From Halomontanus rarus (GTDB taxonomy: Archaea; Halobacteriota; Halobacteria; Halobacteriales; Natrialbaceae), in NCBI RefSeq assembly GCF_029338335.1, contig NZ_CP119796.1: 64,000 bases of DNA; one strand, 5' to 3'. The notes below the pieces were generated by a model that saw nothing but the letters and a program-made list of their open reading frames with translations, ran no database searches and had not been told where the DNA came from. Positions within the stretch are counted from its first letter, which is position 1. Every line of letters starts with the position of its first letter. The position numbers and the translations under genes are program-made. Positions 1-8,588 of this stretch are shown here, in pieces.

Positions 1-366
1 CTCCGAAAAGCCCTCGTCGTGATACCGCTGCTCGAGACTCTCGACTTCGTCGTCCCCGACAGCCAGCACCATCTTGCTGCGCTTGCTGTGCATCTCCCGG
101 TCGGGATCGACGTTCTCGAGGTAGCCCGCGAGCATCTCGGCACCCTCCTTTACTTCGTCGGCCTTCTCGAGGGTGTAGTTGGTTTCGATGTCCCCGAAGT
201 GTAACGTCTGGGAGTTGTTCGTGTGGTGAGAGTTGATCGCGGCGATCTCGTCTTCTTTCTCCAGCAGTGCAATCCGTTCGACATCAGTGAATTTCGAGAC
301 GGTATAGAGCAGCGACGCCCCGCTGATTCCGCCGCCGATTATCACTAAATCGTATTCTCCTGACAT
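1..366 (-). CDS. mqo: Malate:quinone oxidoreductase, N-terminal part (runs off the window)
   Basis: Reading the complement from the ATG at 366 gives a flavoprotein N-terminus, SGEYDLVIIGGGISGAS, a dinucleotide-binding fold with the GxGxxG-type FAD glycine cluster. It is followed by LLEKEDEIA and by NSHHTNNSQTLHFGDIE, which resembles the Mqo signature after the FAD motif. Mqo oxidises malate to oxaloacetate at the membrane and passes electrons to quinone. Only 122 codons are present; the rest lies beyond base 1. Another FAD oxidoreductase of the DadA/Mqo superfamily cannot be fully excluded without the C-terminal half. Confidence 0.8.
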   Translation of the reverse strand, partial: MSGEYDLVIIGGGISGASLLYTVSKFTDVERIALLEKEDEIAAINSHHTNNSQTLHFGDIETNYTLEKADEVKEGAEMLAGYLENVDPDREMHSKRSKMVLAVGDDEVESLEQRYHDEGFSE

Positions 367-757
367 GGCTTCTCCGGAAATCGTCTCGGTTCACCGGTTG
401 AAGGCCGCCTACTTAACTTTCCCTTTATGATAATATCTACCACATCGATAGTGAACGTTCTGTGCATCCGTACAACGTTCTCTCAGTCTGATTCGCCCTC
501 TCTCGAATTCACTCCGTCTCTCCCACTCGAAGTGACAGTTGGCAGAGGTAATGCGATCCGAATCACGACAGTAACAACTGAAACGGTTTCCACACCGATC
601 GTCCGGTCCGCGGGTCTCGCTCACAGTACGCTCCGAACCGCGTTTCTCCCGTGCGATCGGGTGTGTACTGACGGACAGTAGCTGTCGCTTGTAGCTACCA
701 GAGTCGGTTTCACCTGCCCAGCGATGGGGCGCTCATACGGTTTGTTGGACCGACTTC
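367..757. other. Intergenic region, no gene seen
   Basis: Between the divergently read flavoprotein start and the palindromic repeat near 758 I find only short overlapping frames with no recognisable protein. The AT-richer stretch at 410-440 (cttaactttccctttatgat) lies just upstream of the flavoprotein ATG on the complement and probably carries its promoter. Confidence 0.5.
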
Positions 758-826
758 CCGGTGCAGTCGCGACCGACCTGCGATTGCACCGGAACTGAGT
801 TCTAGAAGACCGTCTCAATCGTCGCT
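736..826. repeat. Dispersed interrupted palindrome, copy 1
   Basis: Core CCGGTGCAGTCGC (758-770), nine-base spacer GACCGACCT (771-779), then GCGATTGCACCGG (780-792). It is a 13-bp stem with one G:T pair. Outer arms tacggtttgttg (about 736) and agaagaccgt (about 804) are also roughly complementary. The TGA stop of the permease gene (815-817) sits inside the outer arm. Similar copies lie at 3979-4070 and 52936-53022. Confidence 0.75.
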
Positions 827-2221
827 CGAACCGGTAGCCGAGGGCTCCGGCTCCGCGGACGGGTCGGCGGGAACGGCGTCGAACAACGGGCTCTGCTCAC
901 CGGGGACGAACGTGTTGAGCACCAGCGCCGAGAGCGCGGCCATGATCACGGGTTGGCCGAAGAACGTCTCCGCGGCCGACGGCAGCCCCCCGAGCGCCTC
1001 CGGCGTCGTCGCGACGCCGAGCCCGAGTCCGAGCGACACCGCGACGATGACCATGTTCCGGCGGTCGAGTTCCGTGTGGGTCACGATCAGTCGGACGCCG
1101 CTGGCGGCGACCATGCCGGCCATGAGGAGGACGGCACCGCCGAAGACCGCACTGGGGATCGTCGTCACGGCGGCGCCCACTCTCGGGCTGAGACCGAGGA
1201 TCGCGAGGAAGAGGCCGCAGATGCCGACGACGTGGCGGCTCATCACGCCGGTGAAGCTCACGATGCCGACGTTCTGAGAGAAGGAGGTGACCGGGAAGGC
1301 GGCGAAGATCGAGCCGATCGAACTCAACAGCCCGTCGGTGAAGAGGCCGCCGCGGAACTCCTCGTCGGTCGGATTTCGCCCTTCGGCGGCCGTCACGCCG
1401 GACATGTCGCCGATGGTCTCCATCGAGGAGACCAGAAAGAGGAAGGCGAACGTGACGATCGCGATCGGCTCGAACTCGAGTCCGAACCGGGTGGGCGAGG
1501 GGACGGCGAACAAGCCGGCGTCGTCGACCTCGGAGAAATCGACGAGTCCGGCGAACAGTGCGGCGACGTACCCCACGGTGAGTGCGACGAGAATGCTCAG
1601 AACGCGTGCGGTGCCGCGCGCGAACAGGTTGAGAGCGACGGCGACGAACAGGACGAGGGCGGCCAGTCCGACGTTGTGAGCCGCCCCGTAATCGGAGGCA
1701 CCGGGGCCGCCGGCGGCGTAGTCCATCCCGACGGGGATGAGGTAGAGCCCGATGATGACGACGACGAGACCGGTGACCAGCGGCGGGAAGAAGGGTTCGA
1801 TCCGTTTGAACTGCCAGCCGATGAGACCCTCGACGGCGAAGCCGGTGACGAGGATCGCGCCGAACACCGCGGCCAACCCGAAGTCCGCGCCGATCATCGA
1901 CGCGGCGCCGACGAACGTGAAGCTCGTCCCCATGACGATCGGGAGCCGCGCGCCGACGGGACCGACGGTGTACGCCTGTACCATCGTCGCCAGTCCGGAA
2001 AACAGCAGCACCATCTGCACGATGAACGCCAGACCGGGGCCTTCGAGTCCGACGTTGTTTCCGACCACGTACGCCACCGCGGTCGCCGGCACGATCATCA
2101 CCGCGACGTGCTGGAGGCCGAGCAGGATCGACTCGCCCAGCGGCGGTTTGTCGTCGACGCCGTACTCGAGCTGGATGCTCCCGTCCGATTCGCCCGGTGT
2201 CCCCTCCGATTCGTTCGACAT
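815..2221 (-). CDS. NCS2 family uracil/xanthine permease
   Basis: A 468-residue multi-pass membrane protein of the nucleobase:cation symporter-2 family, importing uracil or purines with a cation. It opens ESILLGLQHVAVMIVPATA, with the QH typical of TM1, and shows the family motif in SSMETIGDMSGVT plus SFSQNVGIVSFTGV in the second half, giving about 12-14 hydrophobic segments. I take the ATG at 2221 (MSNESEGTPG), giving a short acidic cytoplasmic tail; an upstream start at 2317 would add an unlikely Arg-rich leader. It lies 163 nt downstream of a phosphoribosyltransferase on the same strand, so uptake and salvage are probably linked. Substrate preference cannot be read from sequence. Confidence 0.9.
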   Translation of the reverse strand: MSNESEGTPGESDGSIQLEYGVDDKPPLGESILLGLQHVAVMIVPATAVAYVVGNNVGLEGPGLAFIVQMVLLFSGLATMVQAYTVGPVGARLPIVMGTSFTFVGAASMIGADFGLAAVFGAILVTGFAVEGLIGWQFKRIEPFFPPLVTGLVVVIIGLYLIPVGMDYAAGGPGASDYGAAHNVGLAALVLFVAVALNLFARGTARVLSILVALTVGYVAALFAGLVDFSEVDDAGLFAVPSPTRFGLEFEPIAIVTFAFLFLVSSMETIGDMSGVTAAEGRNPTDEEFRGGLFTDGLLSSIGSIFAAFPVTSFSQNVGIVSFTGVMSRHVVGICGLFLAILGLSPRVGAAVTTIPSAVFGGAVLLMAGMVAASGVRLIVTHTELDRRNMVIVAVSLGLGLGVATTPEALGGLPSAAETFFGQPVIMAALSALVLNTFVPGEQSPLFDAVPADPSAEPEPSATGSSDD

Positions 2222-2384
2222 GCTATGAGCGCCACGTTGCGAATACGACCCTAAAAAGGTTCGTAAAGGCGCGCAAATACGCGGTGAATGGCGGTACAAA
2301 TACACACGTACGTGCATAGATTGTCGGCAACTCGAGCATCGGGGCTCGAACGAAACTCGAACGAGACTCGTCGATTCGTGGCGA

Positions 2385-2930
2385 TCAGTGAACCGTTACG
2401 GTCCCGTCCTCGACGGTGATGTCGATGAGGCTCGTCGCCTCGAACTCGGTGTCGTCGAGCGCGGAGTCGCCGACCTTCCGCATCACGACGACGATATCGA
2501 CGATCTCCGCGCCGATGTCGTCGAGCGCCCGACAGATGGCCGCCAGCGTCCCCCCGGTCGACAGCATGTCGTCGACGATGACGACCCGGTCGCCCGGCCC
2601 GACGTCGTTGATGTACATCTCGGACTCCGAATAGCCGGTCTCCTGGTGTAAGGACACCTCGCCCTCCAGTCCGTACGGACGTTTGCGGATCACGACGAGC
2701 GGAATGTCGGACTGGAGCGAGAGCGCGGTTGCGAGGTGAATTCCCATCGCCTCGGGGGCGACGATCTTGTCGACGTCCAGATCGACGGTGTTCATCACCT
2801 CGACGGTGACCTCGCGCAACAGGGCGGGATCGAGCATCGGCACGCCGTTACTGATGGGGTGCACGAGGTACTCGTAGCCGTCTTTGTCGATGATCGGCGC
2901 GTCGTCCAGTGACTCGAGGAGTCGCTCCAT
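2385..2930 (-). CDS. hpt: Hypoxanthine/guanine phosphoribosyltransferase (archaeal type)
   Basis: A 181-residue type I phosphoribosyltransferase. The PRPP loop is VVIVDDMLSTGGTLAAICRA near residues 115-135, and a substrate-side segment VAPEAMGIHLATALS lies near 58-72. It makes IMP or GMP from the free base and PRPP in the cytoplasm. Length and N-terminus (MERLLESLDDAPII) fit the haloarchaeal Hpt family. It precedes the NCS2 permease on the same strand, forming a purine uptake and salvage unit. Adenine specificity (Apt) is the main alternative, since archaeal Hpt and Apt are close relatives. Confidence 0.88.
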   Translation of the reverse strand: MERLLESLDDAPIIDKDGYEYLVHPISNGVPMLDPALLREVTVEVMNTVDLDVDKIVAPEAMGIHLATALSLQSDIPLVVIRKRPYGLEGEVSLHQETGYSESEMYINDVGPGDRVVIVDDMLSTGGTLAAICRALDDIGAEIVDIVVVMRKVGDSALDDTEFEATSLIDITVEDGTVTVH

Positions 2931-3015
2931 GGGGTCGGTTGGGAGAATCGGGGGAAAAGGGGTTCGTTCCGTCTCGGGTCGACGGTCGGAGAGCCGGAAC
3001 CGGACGAGACCGAAC

Positions 3016-3828
3016 TCAGAGGACGACGGCGTCCTCGGGGAGCCACTCGCGCTCGGTTCGTTCGGCGATCGACCCCTCCACGATCAGTTCGGGTGCGTCG
3101 ATCGCGTCCGCGAACCGGTCGGGATCCGGCTCGACGCGTTCGATCGCGGAGGAGAACTCCGATCCGCGGCGGCCGAACGCGGCCACGATACCGCCGGTTC
3201 GTCGCGTCTCGAGGTCGGTCTCCCGGGGATCGGGGAACGCCTCGCGGACGAGTCGCGCGCTCGCTTCGATCCGGCGGGCCGCCCGTTTCTGCGACCAGTG
3301 ACTCTCACTGTGGTAGACGTCCGCGTGCCTGTCCTCGAGATCGCACGCCGCGTGCTCCGGCGATTCGTACAGCACGGCGTTTTCGGTGACGTGCCCGTTC
3401 ACGAACCGGATGTTCACAGTGGTACACCGGGGATAGCGCAGGATGACCGGAAAGAACGTCCGCTCCGTGATGGTGAACATCTGCTGGAGCCGCCACAGCG
3501 CCTCGAGCAGGTACGCCGCCATCGCCGCGAGACCGTCGTCTCGCCGCCCGCTCGAGTACGCGTGTGCGACCGCTTCGTAGTCGTCTCCGACGGTGTCCTC
3601 GAGCGAGCGTTCGAACCCCTCGGCGATCCCCTCGAGTTGCCGTTCGTAGGCCTCGAGAATCGACGTGTCCGGGTCGGCGATCAGCCGCGCTTTCCGCTCT
3701 TGGGCGTCGGCGATCGTCGACATGGTCCGGTAAAAGGACAGTTCGGCCGCGTCGTCCGGGAGCGGGATTCTGATCGCTCGCCGGTGTAACACCCTTGAGT
3801 CCCCGGTAAACGGTGTGTCGTCGGTCAT
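3016..3828 (-). CDS. Haloarchaeal protein of unknown function
   Basis: A 270-residue soluble acidic protein that I do not assign to a family. The N-terminal half is helical and charged (residues 45-80, LIADPDTSILEAYERQLEGI). The middle contains a possible beta-strand pair (FFPVILRYPRCTTVNIRFVN). The C-terminal third again looks helical with a basic patch (HWSQKRAARRIEASARLVRE). There are no membrane segments or signal peptide. It lies 85 nt upstream of hpt on the same strand and could share its transcript. The start is the ATG at 3828, preceding TDDTPFTGDS. Confidence 0.7.
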   Translation of the reverse strand: MTDDTPFTGDSRVLHRRAIRIPLPDDAAELSFYRTMSTIADAQERKARLIADPDTSILEAYERQLEGIAEGFERSLEDTVGDDYEAVAHAYSSGRRDDGLAAMAAYLLEALWRLQQMFTITERTFFPVILRYPRCTTVNIRFVNGHVTENAVLYESPEHAACDLEDRHADVYHSESHWSQKRAARRIEASARLVREAFPDPRETDLETRRTGGIVAAFGRRGSEFSSAIERVEPDPDRFADAIDAPELIVEGSIAERTEREWLPEDAVVL

Positions 3829-3978
3829 GCGTGGATCCGAACCCGTCCCGGCGTACCGAATGGAATTGCCGTGGTTCTCATAGCGGTCGTGACGTTCGAG
3901 GATTCGTTCGTCCGAGATCCGTTTAAGCGTACCGAACAGCGATCTCCGGGCCCGCGAAAGGGGATGCGAAGGAGACTC

Positions 3979-4070
3979 GTACGGTCTGCTGTATCGATGT
4001 CCCGGTGCAACCGCGACCGACCTGCAGTTGCACCGAGCTGATCGACAGGAGACCGCCTCAGTCGTCGGCG
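3979..4070. repeat. Dispersed interrupted palindrome, copy 2
   Basis: CCGGTGCAACCGC (4002-4014), spacer GACCGACCT (4015-4023), GCAGTTGCACCG (4024-4035). Outer arms are acggtctgctgtatcgat (from about 3980) and atcgacaggagaccg (about 4041-4055). As in copy 1, the TGA stop (4058-4060) of a transporter gene lies within the outer arm, and the spacer is identical to copy 1. Confidence 0.75.
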
Positions 4071-5389
4071 CTCGACGGCCGATCTTCGCCGGTCGAAAAC
4101 GCGCTCCCGATCGTGCCGGCGGTCCGTCCGAGGAGGCGGCGGAACTGCCGGCGGCGGCGGACGAACAGCGTCAACCCGAGTACCACGTAAACGGCGCTGT
4201 ACAGGAGGAGGAACTCGTAACTCGAGAACGGAAGGTCGACGTACTCCCGGATGAGAACGAACTCGATCAGGACCTGCGAAACGAACAGCGTCAACAGTAC
4301 GAGCGCCTCTTTGACGGTAATCTCTAAATTGATCAGGATCGCGATGGCGAAAAACGACTGGGCCGCCGTGAGCCAGATCTCCCCCATCTGTTTCTGGTCG
4401 AACGGCAGCGCCCCGTACCGACCCAGCGCGATGGAGTAGACGACGACGAGCGTCCCGATGAGCAGCGTCCACTGGTTGAGCTTCGAGGAGATCAACGCGT
4501 TGAACCCCGCCGTCGACCGCGTCTTGCTCACTAGAACCGCGACGACGATGAGTTCCGGCGACTCCGAGGCCAGCGGCGCGATCCACTGGATCATGAAGAA
4601 CGCGGGGATGCCCGCTTCCACGCCGATTTCCTCGAGACCGTGGGCGAACGGTTCCACCGCGGTGAAGATCAGCAGGCCCGAGTAAGCGAAGAGCACGATC
4701 ACGGCGGCGATTCGGAGGGGTTTCGCGAGGGTCTGCAGTTCCGCCGGAACGCCGGTGTGGACGACGTCGGGGTCGACGTCGCCGCGGAGGACGATCACGA
4801 GGTACGCGACGTAGAGGCCGACCAGAACCAGCATATCGAGGGCGTCGATGCCGCCGCTGAACGGAACCAGGAAGGCCCAGCACGTCGCGGCGAGCAGGAA
4901 CACGACATCGAGTCCGATGTCCCGGTCGATCGTGACGGCGTCGGCCAGCGCCCCGGATCGCTTCTCGACGGCGGGATCCGCCGCCGACCCCCGCCGAAGG
5001 ATGGTGAAGAGGGCGATTCCGGACCACCCGAGTCCGATGAGGATCCGGTTCGCGCCGGTCATGTTGGCGACGGCGAGATTCCCCGCTTCGATACCGCGGG
5101 GGGTCCCCGCGAACTGGCCCGCGTTCCAGGCGTAGAGGGCGTCGACAGCGTACTCGGGAGCGACCGCCAGCACCGCCAGCACCGCGATCGCGAACGCTCG
5201 CGGGACGTCCTTCTCGGCGGTTTCGGCCGCCCACGCGAGCAAAAATGCGGCCCCCAGGATCGAGAGGCCGCTGACCGCGACCGTCGCAAGCGTCGAAAGG
5301 GGTGGGACGCCAATTCCGGAGGCGACGACGACCCACGGACACGTCAACGCGACCGCCACCGCGATCGTCCCAATCGTTCGGCGGTTCAC
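4058..5389 (-). CDS. CaCA-family Na+/Ca2+ exchanger-like membrane protein
   Basis: A 443-residue polytopic protein with two alpha-repeat-like segments: AVAPEYAVDALYAWNAGQ with GNLAVANMTGANRILIGLGW in the first half, and SPELIVVAVLVSKTRSTAGF with ALISSKLNQWTLLIGTL in the second. The acidic residues in AVAPEYA and SESPELI match the ion-binding Glu positions of cation/Ca2+ exchangers. I chose the GTG at 5389 (VNRRTIGTIA), directly before TM1; a frame open to 5656 would add an Arg/Pro-rich leader that looks like noncoding DNA. The stop codon lies in palindrome copy 2. The ion (Ca2+, Na+ or H+) is not certain. Confidence 0.82.
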   Translation of the reverse strand: MNRRTIGTIAVAVALTCPWVVVASGIGVPPLSTLATVAVSGLSILGAAFLLAWAAETAEKDVPRAFAIAVLAVLAVAPEYAVDALYAWNAGQFAGTPRGIEAGNLAVANMTGANRILIGLGWSGIALFTILRRGSAADPAVEKRSGALADAVTIDRDIGLDVVFLLAATCWAFLVPFSGGIDALDMLVLVGLYVAYLVIVLRGDVDPDVVHTGVPAELQTLAKPLRIAAVIVLFAYSGLLIFTAVEPFAHGLEEIGVEAGIPAFFMIQWIAPLASESPELIVVAVLVSKTRSTAGFNALISSKLNQWTLLIGTLVVVYSIALGRYGALPFDQKQMGEIWLTAAQSFFAIAILINLEITVKEALVLLTLFVSQVLIEFVLIREYVDLPFSSYEFLLLYSAVYVVLGLTLFVRRRRQFRRLLGRTAGTIGSAFSTGEDRPSSADD

Positions 5390-5748
5390 GTGTGGGCGGG
5401 GGGATGTGGGGGCCTCGAGCGCGGTGCGGTTCCGGGCCCGTGCCGGCGGCAGCTCGTCGGACGGCGGTCGCGGTAACGGCCGCGTTCGCGTTCGCGTTCG
5501 CCTTCTCCTTCGGGCGGAGACGTCATGCGACGACGGTCCCGAACGAGACGCTCGAGTCGGTGGTGGATTCGTTTCCCGTCCTCGTGAGGCCGGGATGCGT
5601 ACGCGTACATACAACTCACCAAGTGGTACGACCGAAAAAAACTGCCCCCTGCTCACTCGAGTGAGCGGGTGGGGTCGACCCGTGATATCGAGCGATCGGA
5701 CTGCAGACCGTGCACAGCGTTAACCGATTGCCGGCCGTCGGAACGGCT
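5390..5748. other. Divergent intergenic region with simple repeats
   Basis: This lies between the exchanger (leftward) and the SDR (rightward). It contains a GC-rich hexamer tract around 5484-5505 (repeats of cgcgtt/cgttcg) and no convincing gene. Promoters for both flanking genes should be here, but I see no clear TATA box. Confidence 0.4.
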
Positions 5749-6516
5749 ATGTCAGTGCTGGATCGGTTTCGACTCGACGGGGAAACCGCGATCGTGACCG
5801 GCGGCGACCGCGGCATCGGGAAGGCCATCGCGACCGGCCTCGCCGACGTCGGTGCGAACGTCGTCGTCGCCAATCGAAACGCCGCCGCGGGCGAGACGGC
5901 CGCGACCGAAATCGCCGACGAGACGGGGGCGGCGACGCTGGCCGTTCCCACGGACGTCACCGACGAGGCCGCGGTCGAGGGACTGCTCGAGGCGACCGTC
6001 GCGGAGTTCGGCGACGTCGACGTGCTGGTCAACAACGCGGGCATCGTCCGCCACAACGCGGTCGCGGACAAGTCGGTCGCCGAGTGGGAGGAGACCATCG
6101 ACGTGAACCTCACGGGCGCCTACCGCTGTTCGAAGTACGCCGGCGAGGTGATGAAGGCGGGCGGCGGCGGAGTCATCATCAACGTCTCGTCGATGTCCGC
6201 GTTCATCGCCAACTATCCCCAGCGCCAGGTCGACTACCAGGCTTCGAAAGCTGGCCTCGAGGGGTTCAAGACGCAGTTGGCCTCCGAGTGGGCCGAGCAC
6301 GGAATCCGCGTCAACAACATCAACCCCGGCTACGTCGACACGGGCATTCTCGTCGACGACGACTCGGTCATCGACGCCTGGAAGGCCGAGATGCTGGTCG
6401 ACGAGTTCGCCGATCCCGAGGATATCGCCCCGCTGGCCGTCTACCTCGCCTCCGACGCCGCGTCCTACGTCACCGGCGAGTCCGTCGTCATCGACGGCGG
6501 CTACACGGTCCGATAG
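5749..6516 (+). CDS. Short-chain dehydrogenase/reductase (SDR)
   Basis: A 255-residue classical SDR. The cofactor motif TGGDRGIGKAIA (TGxxxGxG) is at residues 17-28. NNAG lies near residue 90, the catalytic Ser in VSSMSAF, and the Tyr/Lys pair in DYQASKAGLEG. The C-terminus ASYVTGESVVIDGGYT is the usual FabG-like ending. It oxidises or reduces a secondary alcohol/ketone with NAD(P)(H); closest in style to gluconate 5-dehydrogenase or 3-oxoacyl reductase, but the substrate is not determinable. I take the ATG at 5749 (MSVLDRFRLDGE) because homologues start just before the Rossmann strand. It stands alone, convergent with the ABC exporter genes. Confidence 0.9.
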   Translation: MSVLDRFRLDGETAIVTGGDRGIGKAIATGLADVGANVVVANRNAAAGETAATEIADETGAATLAVPTDVTDEAAVEGLLEATVAEFGDVDVLVNNAGIVRHNAVADKSVAEWEETIDVNLTGAYRCSKYAGEVMKAGGGGVIINVSSMSAFIANYPQRQVDYQASKAGLEGFKTQLASEWAEHGIRVNNINPGYVDTGILVDDDSVIDAWKAEMLVDEFADPEDIAPLAVYLASDAASYVTGESVVIDGGYTVR

Positions 6517-6527
6517 CGGTCCGTGGG

Positions 6528-7400
6528 TCACCGAACGTCCGAACTCGATGCCCTAGAGAGCAGGGAGACGGCCACGGCACCGAAGGCGACACCCAGCCCG
6601 ACGAGCGCGGCGACGGCGGGGACGATCGTATTGAGCGCACCGTCGAACGCCGTCACGTCCAGAACCGTCATCACGTCCTCGTCGACCATGATCGCCCTGG
6701 CGGCGTCGACCCCGTAGGTGACGGGGTTGAGCCGGGCGAAGGTCTGAATCCAGCCCGGAAGGGCGGCGAGCGGAAGGAACGCGCTCGAGAGGAACAGGAG
6801 CGGCAACTGTAGCAGGTTCGCACCGATGATCGTCGACTCCTGGTCTCGCGTCAGCACCGCCAGCACGTTCGAGAACGCGATGAACCACATCGAAAAGACG
6901 ATCCCGACGACGATGATTCCCGCGGCCCCGACGACGCCGGTCGCCAGCTCCGCGCCGAGGAGGACGCCCAGTCCGAGGATGATCGCGATCTGAACGGCGA
7001 TGCGGAACACTTCGGCGGCGGTCTTCCCGACGAACACGGCGGTCCGGTTCATCGGCGAGACGAGCACTTTCTCGAACATGCCGTTCTCGATGTCGTTGAC
7101 CAGGCCGATCCCCGACGTGACCGCCGACGCGAGCGCGACCTGAATGGCGATCGCCGGGACGAGAAACGTGGTGTAGTCGACGCCCGGCAGTCCCCGACTG
7201 ACAGCTCCGCCGGCGACGTTGCCGAACACCTCCGTGAACAGCACGAGGAAGATGAACGGCTGGGCGAGCGAGACGACGAGGACGAACGGGTTCCGGACGG
7301 CCTTGAGGTTCCAGCGCTTGAAGTTGACCCAGACGTCGCCGGCGAACGAGTTTCCGGCCGTCCGGCCGCCGACGGTCGATTCCGCGGACGGGGAGCTCAC
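6528..7400 (-). CDS. ABC-2 type transport permease (DrrB-like)
   Basis: A 290-residue membrane protein with six hydrophobic segments and the ABC-2 permease layout: WNLKAVRNPFVLVVSLAQPF at the first helix, FEKVLVSPMNRTAVFVGK in the first cytoplasmic loop, and LPLLFLSSAFLPLAALPG before the last helices, followed by INPVTY-type LNPVTYGVDAAR. It forms the channel of an exporter energised by the ATPase encoded just upstream, whose gene overlaps it by 4 nt. Such pairs export drugs, lipids or polymers; cargo unknown. The start at 7400 lies inside that overlap. Confidence 0.9.
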   Translation of the reverse strand: MSSPSAESTVGGRTAGNSFAGDVWVNFKRWNLKAVRNPFVLVVSLAQPFIFLVLFTEVFGNVAGGAVSRGLPGVDYTTFLVPAIAIQVALASAVTSGIGLVNDIENGMFEKVLVSPMNRTAVFVGKTAAEVFRIAVQIAIILGLGVLLGAELATGVVGAAGIIVVGIVFSMWFIAFSNVLAVLTRDQESTIIGANLLQLPLLFLSSAFLPLAALPGWIQTFARLNPVTYGVDAARAIMVDEDVMTVLDVTAFDGALNTIVPAVAALVGLGVAFGAVAVSLLSRASSSDVR

Positions 7401-8452
7401 GAGGGGACCTCCGCGGGCTCGCCGTCGGTATCGACGCGCTCTCCCGTGATGGCGAGGAACACGTCGTCCAGCGTCGGCGCGCGGATATTGAACCCGGTGA
7501 CGGTCACCCCAGCGTCCCGCAGTGCGACGAGCAGATCCGTCCCCGACTGGCGGGCCGTCTCGGCGGTGACGCTGATCCCCGCGTCGGTCTCCTCGACGGT
7601 CGCGTCGTCGAACGCCTCGAAGTCTCGAGCGATCGCGACGGCCCGCTCGCTCGCGCCACCGTCACCCTGCAATTCGATGTCGAGAACGTCACCGCCGACC
7701 TGTCGTTTCAGGTCCGCCGGCGACCCGTCGGCGACGATCTCGCCGTCGAGGATCACCGCCAGCCGCTCGCAGAGTCTGTCGGCCTCCTCGAGGTACTGCG
7801 TCGTCAGAAAGATCGTCGTCCCGCGTTCGTTGAGCCGTTCGAAGTACTCCCAGAGCCGGTTGCGCGCCTGCGGATCGAGGCCGGTCGTCGGTTCGTCCAG
7901 AAAGACCAGCGGCGGCCGATGGACGAGCGCCGTCGCCGCGTCGAGGCGCTTTTTCATCCCGCCGGAGAACTCCTCCGAGCGCTTGTCGGCGACCGACGCC
8001 AGGTCGACGAGGTCGAGCAGTTCGGCGGTTCGCTCGTCGCGTTCGCCCCGCGGGACGCCGTAGGCCTCGCAGGCGAATCGGACGTTCTCCTCGGCGGTTA
8101 GCTCCGGATCGATACTCGTCTCCTGGGCCATGTAGCCGATCGACTTCCGGACGTCCCGCGGTGCCGTCCGGACGTCGAACCCGTTGACGCGAACCTCGCC
8201 AGCGGTCGGCGAGAGCAACGTCGCGAGGACTTTGATCGTCGTCGTCTTCCCCGCCCCGTTGGGCCCGAGAAAGCCGAAGAACTCGCCCTCGGCGACCCGC
8301 ATGTCGACGCGTCTGACGGCCGCCGTTCCGTCGCCGTAGATCAACTCGAGACCGTCGATATCGATCGACGCATCGTCCGGCGGGTTCGCACTCGAGGAGC
8401 GAGTTCGCTTGCGTCGGCTCCCGGGAGTCGACGCGGACTGGTCGTTCGACAT
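7397..8452 (-). CDS. ABC transporter ATPase (DrrA-like)
   Basis: A 351-residue nucleotide-binding subunit. Walker A is GPNGAGKTTTIKVLATL, the Q-loop is near GYMAQE, the signature is EFSGGMKKRLDAATAL, Walker B is PLVFLDEPTTGLDPQ, and the switch region is IFLTTQYLEEADRLC. The C-terminal roughly 100 residues form the DrrA-type extension (DVLDIELQGDGG onward). An N-terminal Ser/Arg-rich tail of about 28 residues precedes the domain. It is the first gene of a two-gene operon with the ABC-2 permease (ATGA-type overlap). The complex sits at the cytoplasmic membrane and is an exporter by family. Confidence 0.92.
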   Translation of the reverse strand: MSNDQSASTPGSRRKRTRSSSANPPDDASIDIDGLELIYGDGTAAVRRVDMRVAEGEFFGFLGPNGAGKTTTIKVLATLLSPTAGEVRVNGFDVRTAPRDVRKSIGYMAQETSIDPELTAEENVRFACEAYGVPRGERDERTAELLDLVDLASVADKRSEEFSGGMKKRLDAATALVHRPPLVFLDEPTTGLDPQARNRLWEYFERLNERGTTIFLTTQYLEEADRLCERLAVILDGEIVADGSPADLKRQVGGDVLDIELQGDGGASERAVAIARDFEAFDDATVEETDAGISVTAETARQSGTDLLVALRDAGVTVTGFNIRAPTLDDVFLAITGERVDTDGEPAEVPS

Positions 8453-8588
8453 ACTGGCGTTACGGGAGCGAGAGCCAAATACGTCCAGCCTCGAGGGGCG
8501 ATCGTCACATCGGGACGCTCGCGTAACCGTGAGTCCTCACAATCGAGAGTCTCACCGCCCATCGATTCGCGACCGGACCGGCTCGGAA

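Noticed and set aside
427..681. An 84-codon rightward frame near the start of the window
   Set aside because: Ser/Thr-rich, no domain, no ribosome-binding site; likely intergenic DNA.
953..2254. Long rightward open frame opposite the NCS2 permease
   Set aside because: The composition is Arg/Asp/His-rich without domain pattern; the complement encodes a clear permease.
3825..5342. A 505-codon leftward frame opposite in phase to the CaCA exchanger
   Set aside because: Extremely Arg/Gly/Pro-rich; it is a shadow of the exchanger gene, which shows conserved membrane motifs.
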